The translations under genes and the position numbers were made by a program. DNA of 64,000 nucleotides, taken from Opitutia bacterium. GTDB lineage: Bacteria > Verrucomicrobiota > Verrucomicrobiia > Opitutales > Seribacteraceae. The stretch covers positions 1 to 64,000 of the forward strand of contig PAZC01000060.1 of NCBI GenBank assembly GCA_002716045.1. The letters are read 5' to 3'. Below the pieces are notes generated by a model. The model made no database searches, was not told the DNA's origin, and was given only the letters and a program-made list of their open reading frames with translations. Shown one piece after another: positions 23,221 to 31,991 of the stretch (its first letter is position 1; each line of letters begins with the position of its first letter).

Positions 23221-25446
23221 TTAAGCTGCGACTGGAACAGGGCTTTCGGCTTCAGTTGCATGGGTATCTTTTGTCGTTGCTTGAGCTAAGTCCTCGGGCA
23301 AAGCACTGACTGGCAGGGTGATGGCGGCAAAATTGTTCACTTGAGTTTCGTTCGGGAGTTCGTGGAAAGCCAATACCGCAAGTTTGGGATAAGAAGGCTC
23401 CATGAATCTTCGGAAGGCGAGTCTTAGATCAGAAGAAGTAACCAAGACCTGCGGTAATCCCTTGTCTGCCATTTCCTTGAGGCGTGGTACGATCTCGTTG
23501 AGAATGCCCTCCGTCAGAGAAGGGTCCATCATCAGTCCAATATCGAACTGGCTCTTGCGCACGCGAGAAATTAAGATTTGCTCCAGTCGAGGTTCCAAGG
23601 TCAGGGCTGTCAACTGGGCTGGCTCAGCCTCGTACTCCTTAACGAAATATATACCGAGTCGACGACGCGCTTGCTCCGATAGATCATCCGGGTTTTTGGT
23701 AATTGGAGCAACATCCGCAATTGTTTCCAAAATCAGGGTTAAACTCTTGATGGAAATTTTTTCTCGCAGAAGATTTTGCAGGACTCGCTGAATTACTCCA
23801 ACGCTAACCAAGTCGGGTAATAATTCGCTTACTAAGGTTGGGTTCTTCTCCTTGACCAAATCAATGAGCTTCTGGACGCCTTCTCGTTCCAAAATCAAAT
23901 GCGCCACTTCCCTCATGGAGTCGGAAAGATGAGTCACGAGGACAGATGATGCATCAACCACGGTAAATCCGGCGATTTCAGCGTCTCGCTTGTCTTCATC
24001 TGCAATCCAGGTGGCAGGTAGCCCGAATACGGGTTCAATCATTTCTATTCCCTCAAGTTTCTTGTCGCCTCCAGCAACATTCATGGCAAGGAATCTTTCT
24101 GGAATCACTTTGGATCGAGCGACTTCCTTGCCACGCAAAAGAAAACGATATTCGTTGGCCTCGAGCTCGATGTTGTCTCGCACTGCAATAGTAGGCAGCA
24201 ACATGCCCATTTCCTTTGTAAAGTTCTTGCGCGCCCCAGTGATGCGATCCAGCAGGTCTCCACCTTTCTTTCGATCGGCCAAGGCGAGAAGCCCGTATCC
24301 TACTTCGAGGGCAAACACCTCCTCTTCGATGACGCTAAGGTCACCGCCCTCCTTGCCCGGCTCAGATGGATCGGCGCCTCCTGCCCCGACGGAACTTGCC
24401 GCAGGACCACTGGCCGAGACTGGCTCGTCTCCTGCGATTTCCTCTAGATCCGGCTCACGCGCTTCTCGTTTCGCCAAAAGGTACGCGATTGAAAAACAGC
24501 AAAGCGAGAGTATGAAGAAAGGCCAAAAGGTGGATGTGAGGAAGAGACCAAAACCAAGCAACATCGCACCGCATATTGCCACAGCTCTTGGATAAATTGT
24601 AAGCTGGCGTCCGACGAATTCGCCGAGGTTGGATTCTTCCGAGGATCGGGTAACCAAAATACCTGCTGCAATGGAGACTATAATGGCAGGCACTTGAGTG
24701 ACCAGCCCATCACCTATGGACAATATGGTGTAAGTCTGCAGGGCTTGGGTGATGGGAAAGTCTTTTTGGAAATAGCCAATAAGGATTCCTCCTATGACAT
24801 TAATAACGGTAATGAATATGCCTGCCACGGCATCCCCTCGCACGAATTTGCTGGCACCATCCATGGCCCCATAGAAGTCAGCGTCCTTTTGGATGCGTTG
24901 GCGACGCTGCGTTGCTTCTGACTCCGTAATGACGCCAGCATTAAGCTCCGCATCAATGGACATTTGCTTGCCTGGCATTGCGTCCAGAGTGAATCGAGCA
25001 GTGACCTCGGCAATTCGGCCAGCGCCCTTGGTAATTACAACAAAATTGATTATCACCAAAATCAGGAAAACAACCGCACCAACAACATAATTGCCTCCAA
25101 CGACGAATTTACCGAAAGCATCAATCACTGAACCCGCATCAGCATCCAGCAGAATCAAGCGGGTCGAGGCGACGTTTAGCCCAAGGCGATAAAGCGTAAC
25201 TGCCAGGAGCAATGTGGGGAAAACCGAGAATTCAGGCGGATCCTTGACATAAATGACAGTTAGGAGAATCAGCAAGGAGATAGCTATGCTGAAAACGAGC
25301 AAAAGACTAAGCAAATCCTTGTGGACGGGTATGACCAAAAGGACAATTGCTCCGAATAGACCAAGAATGAAGGCAAGATCAGTATTTCCGCCCAAACGTC
25401 CCAGGCGATCATTCACTTTTTGGAGAAAAGCAGCCATATCAACCAT
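23221..25446 (-). CDS. flhA: flagellar export gate protein FlhA
   Basis: 741 residues. Eight N-terminal membrane helices (to about residue 330) contain the FHIPEP-region motif PPEFSVFPTLLLAVTLYRLG, then LNVASTRLIL, and RFTLDAMPGKQMSIDAELNA. The cytoplasmic domain (about 370-741) docks chaperone-substrate complexes. It forms the proton-driven export gate with FliP, FliQ, FliR and FlhB. The start overlaps the flhB end by 8 bases. Confidence 0.96.
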   Translation of the reverse strand: MVDMAAFLQKVNDRLGRLGGNTDLAFILGLFGAIVLLVIPVHKDLLSLLLVFSIAISLLILLTVIYVKDPPEFSVFPTLLLAVTLYRLGLNVASTRLILLDADAGSVIDAFGKFVVGGNYVVGAVVFLILVIINFVVITKGAGRIAEVTARFTLDAMPGKQMSIDAELNAGVITESEATQRRQRIQKDADFYGAMDGASKFVRGDAVAGIFITVINVIGGILIGYFQKDFPITQALQTYTILSIGDGLVTQVPAIIVSIAAGILVTRSSEESNLGEFVGRQLTIYPRAVAICGAMLLGFGLFLTSTFWPFFILSLCCFSIAYLLAKREAREPDLEEIAGDEPVSASGPAASSVGAGGADPSEPGKEGGDLSVIEEEVFALEVGYGLLALADRKKGGDLLDRITGARKNFTKEMGMLLPTIAVRDNIELEANEYRFLLRGKEVARSKVIPERFLAMNVAGGDKKLEGIEMIEPVFGLPATWIADEDKRDAEIAGFTVVDASSVLVTHLSDSMREVAHLILEREGVQKLIDLVKEKNPTLVSELLPDLVSVGVIQRVLQNLLREKISIKSLTLILETIADVAPITKNPDDLSEQARRRLGIYFVKEYEAEPAQLTALTLEPRLEQILISRVRKSQFDIGLMMDPSLTEGILNEIVPRLKEMADKGLPQVLVTSSDLRLAFRRFMEPSYPKLAVLAFHELPNETQVNNFAAITLPVSALPEDLAQATTKDTHATEAESPVPVAA

Positions 25447-26542
25447 TCGACACTAGGCGCCGCGCTTTTAGACGATGAAAATAATAGGCGTGAGTTCGAT
25501 AAACAAAAGCGAGGATTTCAGCTATCACATTGTACATTTCAAGAGGAATGGGCGAACCTACGCGGCCCAAACGGTAGAGGCTTTGGGCCACGGGCTTGTT
25601 CTCCACCATGGGGACTTCGTATTCTTTTGCTATCATTTTGATTCGTCTTGCAAACAGTTGCTCGCCTTTCGCGACTACTATCGGAGCAAGATCCGTGCCT
25701 CTTTCATATTTTAGTGCGACAGCAAAGTGTGTGGGGTTTGTTACGACGACGTCTGCGGTAGGCACGTCATCAAGAGATTGGCGACCGGCAAACTCGAGAG
25801 CTTTTTTGCGTTGAGTGGTTTTGACCTCAGGTGATACCTCGCGGCTACGCCGCTCTTCTTTAACTTCTTCTTTAGTCATCATCATCTCCTTGTTGTGCTT
25901 TCGTTTCTGGAGGAGAAAGTTGATGACAGCAATGATCACCATTAGTACTGTAAGTATCAACAGCATGATCACGAACAGTTTATAGATGAAAACGCCTACA
26001 TGCTTGATGGGCACTGGCGCGAAGAAAATGGGGTCATTCGTGATGTATCCGAGAGACAGCACCACAACAGTGCCAATGGCAAAGAACTTCAGGAAATCTA
26101 TACCAAATGTGGTTAACGCCTGAGTGCCGAAGATGCGTTTTGCGCCAGTTACTGGATTCAACTTATCCATCTTCGGCTCAAGAACCTTGGGGGTTAGGCG
26201 AAATCCGGTTTGGAGACCTTCCGCTATCAGTGCGGCGACAAAACAGCACAACAACATCGGAAAAACGATGGAAACTAATGCATAATATGATGTTGTAAAG
26301 GCACTTACGATTCCCTCTTGGGTTGCCTTGAAGGTATCAATATTCTCGAATATACTTCGTGTGAAAAAACCGAGAGTTTCAGCTTTTTGGACTCCAAATG
26401 CCAATATCACGACAACTCCAGCCGCTAAAGTAAAGGCGACACCAATTTCAGGAGCTTTAGCGAATTGGCCACGGCTCCTGGCTTCGTTAAGCCGCTTTTC
26501 CGTGGGAGGTTCGGTCTTTGAGCTTTTGTCTACGTCAGCCAT
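25439..26542 (-). CDS. flhB: export switch protein FlhB
   Basis: 367 residues. An amphipathic basic N terminus (SSKTEPPTEKRLNEARSRGQ), four membrane helices, and a cytoplasmic domain with the autocleavage motif NPTH (269-272) in VVTNPTHFAVALKYERG. Cleavage between Asn and Pro switches export from rod/hook to filament substrates. It ends near family length. It lies 15 bases after fliR. Confidence 0.95.
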   Translation of the reverse strand: MADVDKSSKTEPPTEKRLNEARSRGQFAKAPEIGVAFTLAAGVVVILAFGVQKAETLGFFTRSIFENIDTFKATQEGIVSAFTTSYYALVSIVFPMLLCCFVAALIAEGLQTGFRLTPKVLEPKMDKLNPVTGAKRIFGTQALTTFGIDFLKFFAIGTVVVLSLGYITNDPIFFAPVPIKHVGVFIYKLFVIMLLILTVLMVIIAVINFLLQKRKHNKEMMMTKEEVKEERRSREVSPEVKTTQRKKALEFAGRQSLDDVPTADVVVTNPTHFAVALKYERGTDLAPIVVAKGEQLFARRIKMIAKEYEVPMVENKPVAQSLYRLGRVGSPIPLEMYNVIAEILAFVYRTHAYYFHRLKARRLVSNG

Positions 26543-26557
26543 GTCAAAAGCGAATGA

Positions 26558-27319
26558 TCACTGAGAAACAATCACTAAGGCTTTGCCGGCTGATTGCCTG
26601 CCAGCCTCAATCACATACGCTGTGATGAGGAGAGTACAAGAGACTAGCAACAGTAAGCCGCACAGGATTCGCACCGCAAAACTAGTGAGAAAAACATTCA
26701 TCTTGGGAACAGCCTTGCCAAGTACGGCAAAAGAAATGTTCACGAGAAAGTTTAGGGCGATGAATGGGGCTGCCATTAAAGTTCCAATGATGAATATTTG
26801 GGTGGTATCTCGCACAAATTCATCCACGGGATTTGTACTGGTGAGAAATTTCCCCACAGGCATTGCCTCAAAGCTGCCTGCCAATGCCCGAAGGACATCG
26901 TAGTGAATTCCAGTTACGAAAAAGAGCAAAAGACCGAAGTAGTATAACAAAGAGGTGATGGTTGAATCACTTGAGCCAAGCAAGGGATTCACACTATTAC
27001 TTGCCATTAGACCAATTTCGTAGGAAATGACATGCCCGGCGAACTCGAGAGCAAAAAAGATCATACGTATGACGATAGCCATCATGAGGCCAATGCATAT
27101 CTCATTCATTGCCAATAGGATGAGTCCGAAGAAATGCCCTGCCAATTCTAGGTTGGCAGGGGCGAACTCACTGAGAAGCAAGGCAAGAAGCAGACCAAAT
27201 CCGACCCGAACACGAACTGGAACCATTTCACCTGCAAACAGTGGAATTCCAAGGAAAAAAGCACCCGTCCGCAGAAAGACGAGTATCGCTACTAAAATCC
27301 CTTCTGTTTCTATTGTCAC
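26558..27319 (-). CDS. fliR: export gate protein FliR
   Basis: 253 residues, polytopic. Motifs GAFFLGIPLFAGEMVPVRVR near the N terminus and EFAGHVISYEIGLMASNSVN, then PLLGSSDSTITSLLYYFGLL, are characteristic. It forms the export gate core with FliP and FliQ. Its start overlaps the fliQ stop by 4 bases. Confidence 0.94.
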   Translation of the reverse strand: MTIETEGILVAILVFLRTGAFFLGIPLFAGEMVPVRVRVGFGLLLALLLSEFAPANLELAGHFFGLILLAMNEICIGLMMAIVIRMIFFALEFAGHVISYEIGLMASNSVNPLLGSSDSTITSLLYYFGLLLFFVTGIHYDVLRALAGSFEAMPVGKFLTSTNPVDEFVRDTTQIFIIGTLMAAPFIALNFLVNISFAVLGKAVPKMNVFLTSFAVRILCGLLLLVSCTLLITAYVIEAGRQSAGKALVIVSQ

Positions 27320-27585
27320 GGCGCCATTACTGGCATTAGGTTAATCATGTCGGTGCAAAATTCGGTCATCGTGTTGAGTATGAAATTGGCCGAGATGATC
27401 AGGGCTAAAGAAACCGCAACCAACTTGGGCACGAAAGTCAGCGTTTGCTCCTGTAAGCTAGTAATTGATTGGATTAAGCTGACCGTCACTCCAATTGCAA
27501 GGGCAGTTCCGAGTATGGGCACTGCTATGATGAGCCCTGTTCGTAAAAGGTTTGCGAGCAAATCAACTGCTAGTTCCAGAGTCAT
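27316..27585 (-). CDS. fliQ: export gate protein FliQ
   Basis: About 89 residues from MTLELAVDLLANLLRTGLII, the normal size. The open frame extends 23 codons upstream into fliP, which I do not count. Two membrane helices; the motif GVTVSLIQSITSLQEQTLTF, then VPKLVAV, is diagnostic. It lies between fliP and fliR. Confidence 0.94.
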   Translation of the reverse strand: MTLELAVDLLANLLRTGLIIAVPILGTALAIGVTVSLIQSITSLQEQTLTFVPKLVAVSLALIISANFILNTMTEFCTDMINLMPVMAP

Positions 27586-27601
27586 AGGCGTATTCTCTTC
27601 G

Positions 27602-28360
27602 CTAAACGTTGAAACTCTCGACCAAGGATTGAACCACAAGATACCACCCATCAACCAGAACGAACAACAATAGCTTGAAAGGCATGGAGATAACTACGGG
27701 TGGCATCATCATCATGCCCATCGACATAAGTGACGATGCCACGATGAAGTCTACGATGATGAAAGGTATGAATATAAGAAAACCCATTTGAAACGCAGTC
27801 CGCAACTCGCTCATTACAAATGAAGGCAGCACTATGCTTAGAGGCAGTTCATTCCTTGTCATGGCTCCTTGACGGGAAAGTTCCAAAAAGAAGTTCACGT
27901 CTGCTCTACGCGTCTGATTGAGCATAAAATCCTTCATATGCCCATTGGCAGTCTCAAGGGCATCGCCCGAACGCATTTCATCTGCCATGTAGGGAACCAC
28001 GGCATCTTCATAAATTGAGTTCCATACGGGCCCCATGAGAAAGAAGGTCAGGAAAAGAGCCATGCCCACTATGATTTGACTTGAGGGGGCGGCATTTACG
28101 CCTACTGCGTTACGCACGAACCCGAGGACGATCACTATCCGAGTGAAACTGGTCATCAGCATCACAATGGATGGTCCAAGAGTAAGCAAAGTCATTGCGA
28201 CCACCATTTGGATCGCTACTCCGAAATCCGCATTGGGATCCCCGCCAGTAACATCTATGCGGAAGTTTTGGGCATCGGCGGGAGCAACCACCAGGAACAT
28301 CGCAAGGATAATCAGTGGGATCGATGTCTTCAGACGTGGCAATCGAAGAAACCTTTCCAT
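27602..28360 (-). CDS. fliP: export gate protein FliP
   Basis: 252 residues with a cleavable signal (residues 14-30, IPLIILAMFLVVAPADA), as in other FliP proteins. The motifs MLMTSFTRIVIVLGFVRNAV, PSSQIIVGMALFLTFFLMGP, FVMSELRTAFQMGFLIFIPF and MGMMMMPPVVISMPFKLLLF are all present. It forms the pore of the export gate. It lies two bases after fliO. Confidence 0.96.
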   Translation of the reverse strand: MERFLRLPRLKTSIPLIILAMFLVVAPADAQNFRIDVTGGDPNADFGVAIQMVVAMTLLTLGPSIVMLMTSFTRIVIVLGFVRNAVGVNAAPSSQIIVGMALFLTFFLMGPVWNSIYEDAVVPYMADEMRSGDALETANGHMKDFMLNQTRRADVNFFLELSRQGAMTRNELPLSIVLPSFVMSELRTAFQMGFLIFIPFIIVDFIVASSLMSMGMMMMPPVVISMPFKLLLFVLVDGWYLVVQSLVESFNV

Positions 28361-28362
28361 GC

Positions 28363-28806
28363 TTAGTCCTCCTCCTCGTCAACCGATTGCATCTGGGATG
28401 ATAACTGATTCTCGAACGAAGCATCCGTTGTCCCAGGCAAAGGAGAAAGGTATCTAATGCCGGTAGTCCAAGCTCCAACTAGGTGACGCTGGCCCTCGCA
28501 TTCAATTACAAAAACAAATTGACGGTTACCTAGCGCGCATACGTCTGCGACCCTGAGTCGTTTGGACCTATCACCCTTGAAGCGGCCAAGCCGTCGGTTT
28601 CTGAAGAAATCCGTGGCAAAATAAGCCATCGCCCCCAAAAGCATCAGCAAGCCAACGACCTTCAGTACACCAAGGAAAAATTTGTCGCCTGCCTCCTCGG
28701 AAACGCCGGGCAGAGACTTTGCCGACAGGTCTCCTAAAAGAAGGGGCGGAGACAAGGCAAGAGTCAGTAGGAGGAGGAAGACCGCGATTTGGCGGCTTAC
28801 CTTCAC
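28363..28806 (-). CDS. fliO: FliO-like export gate assembly protein
   Basis: 147 residues. A signal or first hydrophobic stretch (6-25) is followed by a membrane helix (about 43-62, FFLGVLKVVGLLMLLGAMAY) and a small cytoplasmic domain (LRVADVCALGNRQFVFVIEC, then GQRHLVGA) matching the FliO beta-strand pattern. FliO stabilises FliP during gate assembly. Similarity is low, as usual for FliO; position between fliN and fliP makes the call. Confidence 0.82.
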   Translation of the reverse strand: MKVSRQIAVFLLLLTLALSPPLLLGDLSAKSLPGVSEEAGDKFFLGVLKVVGLLMLLGAMAYFATDFFRNRRLGRFKGDRSKRLRVADVCALGNRQFVFVIECEGQRHLVGAWTTGIRYLSPLPGTTDASFENQLSSQMQSVDEEED

Positions 28807-29051
28807 GCTGGACTATCCAAAATCTCCGTGACTTTGAGGCCGAATTTATCCTCAACCACGACCACCTCACCATGGGCGATCAGTTTGCCATTGACGAGCA
28901 AGCCAACGGGGTCCTTGGCCTGCTGTTTCAATTGAATGATGGCGCCGGGACTCAGTTCCACAACTTCCCGCATGGGCAACTCGGCCGTTCCCAACTGAAC
29001 GGTTACGTTTACCTTAACGTCCATCACGATATCCATTTTTTCACTATTCAT
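28803..29051 (-). CDS. fliN: switch protein FliN, SpoA domain only
   Basis: 82 residues, essentially one SpoA domain: VKVNVTVQLGTAELPMREVV, LSPGAIIQLKQQAKDPVGLL, VNGKLIAHGEVVVVEDKFGL. It forms the lower C ring with FliM and FliG. It is shorter than the E. coli protein (137) because the N-terminal extension is missing. Its start overlaps the fliM end by 8 bases and its end overlaps the fliO start by 4. Confidence 0.93.
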   Translation of the reverse strand: MNSEKMDIVMDVKVNVTVQLGTAELPMREVVELSPGAIIQLKQQAKDPVGLLVNGKLIAHGEVVVVEDKFGLKVTEILDSPA

Positions 29052-30072
29052 GGCTTTTTTCTGTTAAATTGTTGGTATCCACTTCTGTTTCAGTGATGCG
29101 GAAGGCAACCCTTTTGCCTTCCTTTCCGATTTCACCTTTAAAATAGGTCTTTCCCTCGATGCGCAGTTGCGTTTCAGAAAGTAAGCGCATGGGCATTTCG
29201 ATGATATCTCCGACGCCTAGGTTCACCAAATCACGAACAGTCATGGTGAAAGCATCCCACTCCGCAGACATGGGAACGGTGATATCGTCATAACTTTCGT
29301 GCCAGCGAGCAGGCTTTGACTTTTCCTTTGCGGATGCCGCGGCGTCTGTGGCCAAGGCTTTATGAACCAAAGGCTCGATAGTATAAAAAGGAGTGGCTAT
29401 GCGTATAGGGCCAGAGACATCACCAAAGGATGCTTCCATCGTAAGCGTCAAAACCATGGCGTCAGGAGGAGAGGTTTGGAGGAACCGCCCGCTGGATTCT
29501 CGCCCGATTATGGTCGGATGGAGTTCCATGTATTCATCCCATTGCCTGCACCATTCTTCGATAATTATGCTGTTAAAGTCATCAACCAAGGCATTTTCGA
29601 TATCAGTTAACCCACGTTCTTCCGGCATTGTGGATCCCTTGCCGCCAAGCAGGCGGTCAACGACAGTGACGGCTAAATGTGAATTGACGTCCAGCAAGCA
29701 AACACCGTTTAATTCTTGAATCTTAAATAAACTGACGCAAGCCGGAGCCTTCACCTCTCCAGTGAAGTTCTTATATAAATCAGCGGTCAAATTCTCCAAC
29801 TGAAGGTCAAATTCCGTGCTCAAGAACATGGATAAATGACCTGCAAGATAATATACGAAACGCTCACTTTTTTCCTTCAGTTTCTCGAGATCCGAGTCGC
29901 TCAAGGCAATAGGGTTCGTAAAGTCATACTTGACAGCTCGAATGCCTGCTTCCGGTGGGATCTGCTCGCCATCACAACGGAAAATCGGAGCAACTGACCC
30001 ACTGGCCAAGTCCTCGATTTCACTGACGTCAAAAACGTCTTCTGAACCACCTAGAGATTCGTCGGACATCAC
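29044..30072 (-). CDS. fliM: switch protein FliM
   Basis: 342 residues. An acidic N-terminal segment (1-25) leads to the CheC-like middle domain with FVYYLAGHLSMFLSTEFDLQ and LLDVNSHLAVTVVDRLLGGK, then a C-terminal SpoA domain (about 250-325, LVNLGVGDIIEMPMRLLSET). It is the C-ring protein that binds CheY-P. The classical EIDALL N-terminal CheY-binding motif is not obvious; the N terminus reads DVFDVSEIEDLASG, which may serve this role. Confidence 0.92.
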   Translation of the reverse strand: MMSDESLGGSEDVFDVSEIEDLASGSVAPIFRCDGEQIPPEAGIRAVKYDFTNPIALSDSDLEKLKEKSERFVYYLAGHLSMFLSTEFDLQLENLTADLYKNFTGEVKAPACVSLFKIQELNGVCLLDVNSHLAVTVVDRLLGGKGSTMPEERGLTDIENALVDDFNSIIIEEWCRQWDEYMELHPTIIGRESSGRFLQTSPPDAMVLTLTMEASFGDVSGPIRIATPFYTIEPLVHKALATDAAASAKEKSKPARWHESYDDITVPMSAEWDAFTMTVRDLVNLGVGDIIEMPMRLLSETQLRIEGKTYFKGEIGKEGKRVAFRITETEVDTNNLTEKSHE

Positions 30073-30080
30073 TTTTCCCG

Positions 30081-30617
30081 TTATTGGATAACGAACTTCG
30101 TGAAATAAAGTTGGGTGATCAAATCGCTGTCACCCTTGCGATGCTTTTGAAGTACATCGGCAAACCGTTTGCGCAAGTCAATTTTGACTCGCTCCATAAA
30201 GCCGTTTTGCTGAGCCTCTTCATAGCCGTAACTGCCGAGAACGTTGAGGGCCTCGTTTCGGATTCGATACTCATTCTCTTCCATTACTTTTTCGAAAGTA
30301 GAAGCAAAGCCTTCCATCACGATATCACAGGACAAATAGCGCGTCTTAACTGGCCCGCTCATGTTAGTGATGAGGTCTTTCACCTCATAGGTTTTCTCCT
30401 GGCCAGTAGGCTCGGCATCCAATGAATGACCACCGCTACCGCCAACACTGTCGTGTTCTGGCTTGGGGACATATTTTTCAGCGAGGAAGAAGGCTCCTCC
30501 CACTGAAATTCCTCCCGCCAGGACAGCAACCACGATCAAGGGAAGGAGGCCGCCTCCATTTCCTCCACCTTGATTGCCTCCTTCTCCTCCGGGCAATTCG
30601 TCAATTTGAGCGCTCAT
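30081..30617 (-). CDS. fliL: FliL, stator-associated basal body protein
   Basis: 178 residues. A Gly-rich cytoplasmic N terminus (8-24) precedes one membrane helix (about 25-45, LLPLIVVAVLAGGISVGGAF). A periplasmic domain with VKDLITNMSGPVKTRYLSCD and a C-terminal KGDSDLITQLYFTKFVIQ match the family. FliL rings stabilise active stators. It lies 8 bases upstream of fliM. Confidence 0.9.
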   Translation of the reverse strand: MSAQIDELPGGEGGNQGGGNGGGLLPLIVVAVLAGGISVGGAFFLAEKYVPKPEHDSVGGSGGHSLDAEPTGQEKTYEVKDLITNMSGPVKTRYLSCDIVMEGFASTFEKVMEENEYRIRNEALNVLGSYGYEEAQQNGFMERVKIDLRKRFADVLQKHRKGDSDLITQLYFTKFVIQ

Positions 30618-30642
30618 TTCGAGATCCTTTCCTTCGTTAACG

Positions 30643-31494
30643 TCAACGTTTCAAGTTCACTGCTTCTTGCAAGATAGTATCGGAAACCGTAACTACCCGT
30701 GACCCTGCTTGAAAGGATCTTTGGTGGGTGATCATGGCTGCAAATTCATTGGTCAAGTCCACATTCGAGAGTTCCAGGGTATACTGTCGGACTTTTCCGA
30801 GGGGACCGGTGTCGGGTATAGTCCCGGCAGTCAGTCCGGCGATATTCGAACCGCCCGGACCATTAGAGTAAAGCCCATTGCCTTCCCTGATCAAGTTTTG
30901 AGATGCTGTGAAGTTCACTAACTTCAATTGCCCGATCTCTCTTCTGAGATCTTGAGTGCCATCGTTGATCAAAGCGAAAACCTTGCCTTTTTCATCTATT
31001 TGTCGAGCTAAGAGGGTTTCTCCTTCTGCTGCGGCAATTTTCAGATCTCCCTCTTGAGATTGCAGGCGATATTGATTTGAGTCACGGGTGACGATTGTGC
31101 CGTCAACCAAACTCTCAAAACTGCCAGCACGAGTATAGAAGGTTTCGGCGGTAGTTGGATTTACGACAACAAAGAAGCCTCCTCCATTGGGACGATTACC
31201 CCCATCGATCGCAAAATCGAGATCAAGCCCAGTAACATCGAAGGCTCCTTGCTTGAAGTTAGAGGCAACGGAAGAAATATCAGTTCCCGATCCATATTCA
31301 GCGACTTGATTGGAAGGATTTCCTCCAACCGGAGTTTGGGAACGTTGTTCGTACTGATAAAAATTGTCAGTAAAACGGGCACGAGCTCCTTTGTAACCGA
31401 CGGAGTTTACGTTAGAAATGTTATTACCAAGCAACTGCATGCCCTTAGTTATACTCTTCAGGGCAGAAACTCCGTTGTATAGTGAGGAAATCAT
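30643..31494 (-). CDS. flgE: hook protein FlgE (short form)
   Basis: 283 residues. N-terminal MISSLYNGVSALKSITKGMQ, LLGNNISNVNSVGYKGAR and C-terminal YTLELSNVDLTNEFAAMITH, QRSFQAGSRVVTVSDTILQE are the hook/rod signatures. Adjacent flgD (hook cap) favours FlgE over a rod protein. It is short, without the extra outer domains of 400-residue hooks; short hook proteins are known (B. subtilis FlgE is of similar size). Confidence 0.85.
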   Translation of the reverse strand: MISSLYNGVSALKSITKGMQLLGNNISNVNSVGYKGARARFTDNFYQYEQRSQTPVGGNPSNQVAEYGSGTDISSVASNFKQGAFDVTGLDLDFAIDGGNRPNGGGFFVVVNPTTAETFYTRAGSFESLVDGTIVTRDSNQYRLQSQEGDLKIAAAEGETLLARQIDEKGKVFALINDGTQDLRREIGQLKLVNFTASQNLIREGNGLYSNGPGGSNIAGLTAGTIPDTGPLGKVRQYTLELSNVDLTNEFAAMITHQRSFQAGSRVVTVSDTILQEAVNLKR

Positions 31495-31526
31495 AATGGC
31501 TTCTTGGTTGTGAGTTCGAAGAATCT

Positions 31527-31964
31527 TCAGTTCTTTTCGACAAGTTCTATTTTGGTGATGGATGCGGCAGGGAAGGTCTGTCCGTTGACAGTAACCAACA
31601 ATTCTCCGCCGGTACCTTTCTCAACTGCCTGAGCAATGCCCGTAATTGGCGCAGATTCTCCGTCCTGCGCCGTCACTTGCTTGCCGAGATAGGCTTGTGC
31701 TGCTATTTCGCGATGGCTCGCTGTGAAATCCTTGAAACTTGTCGCAAACTGTTGCATTTGCTCAACCGATGAAATGCTAGCCATTTGGGCGATGAACTCT
31801 GTGTCCTTCATCGGTTCCATTGGATCTTGATTGGCGATTTGCGTGGTAAGCAACCGAAGGAAATCTTCCATTCCCATGGCTTTCTCGGCTGTACCGCCGA
31901 TCGTTCCAGTTCTTTCGGGTTTTACGTGCTCTATTTCGCTTGCAGGAATAGTGGCTTCTATCAT
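31527..31964 (-). CDS. flgD: hook cap protein FlgD
   Basis: 145 residues. The conserved N-terminal block is clear: MGMEDFLRLLTTQIANQDPM, EPMKDTEFIAQMASISSVEQ, MQQFATSF. The C-terminal part is short, lacking the Ig-like/tudor domains of longer FlgD proteins. It scaffolds hook polymerisation. It lies between fliK and flgE. Confidence 0.9.
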   Translation of the reverse strand: MIEATIPASEIEHVKPERTGTIGGTAEKAMGMEDFLRLLTTQIANQDPMEPMKDTEFIAQMASISSVEQMQQFATSFKDFTASHREIAAQAYLGKQVTAQDGESAPITGIAQAVEKGTGGELLVTVNGQTFPAASITKIELVEKN

Positions 31965-31991
31965 GTCATCAGTTGGTTAAAGTTATATTAC

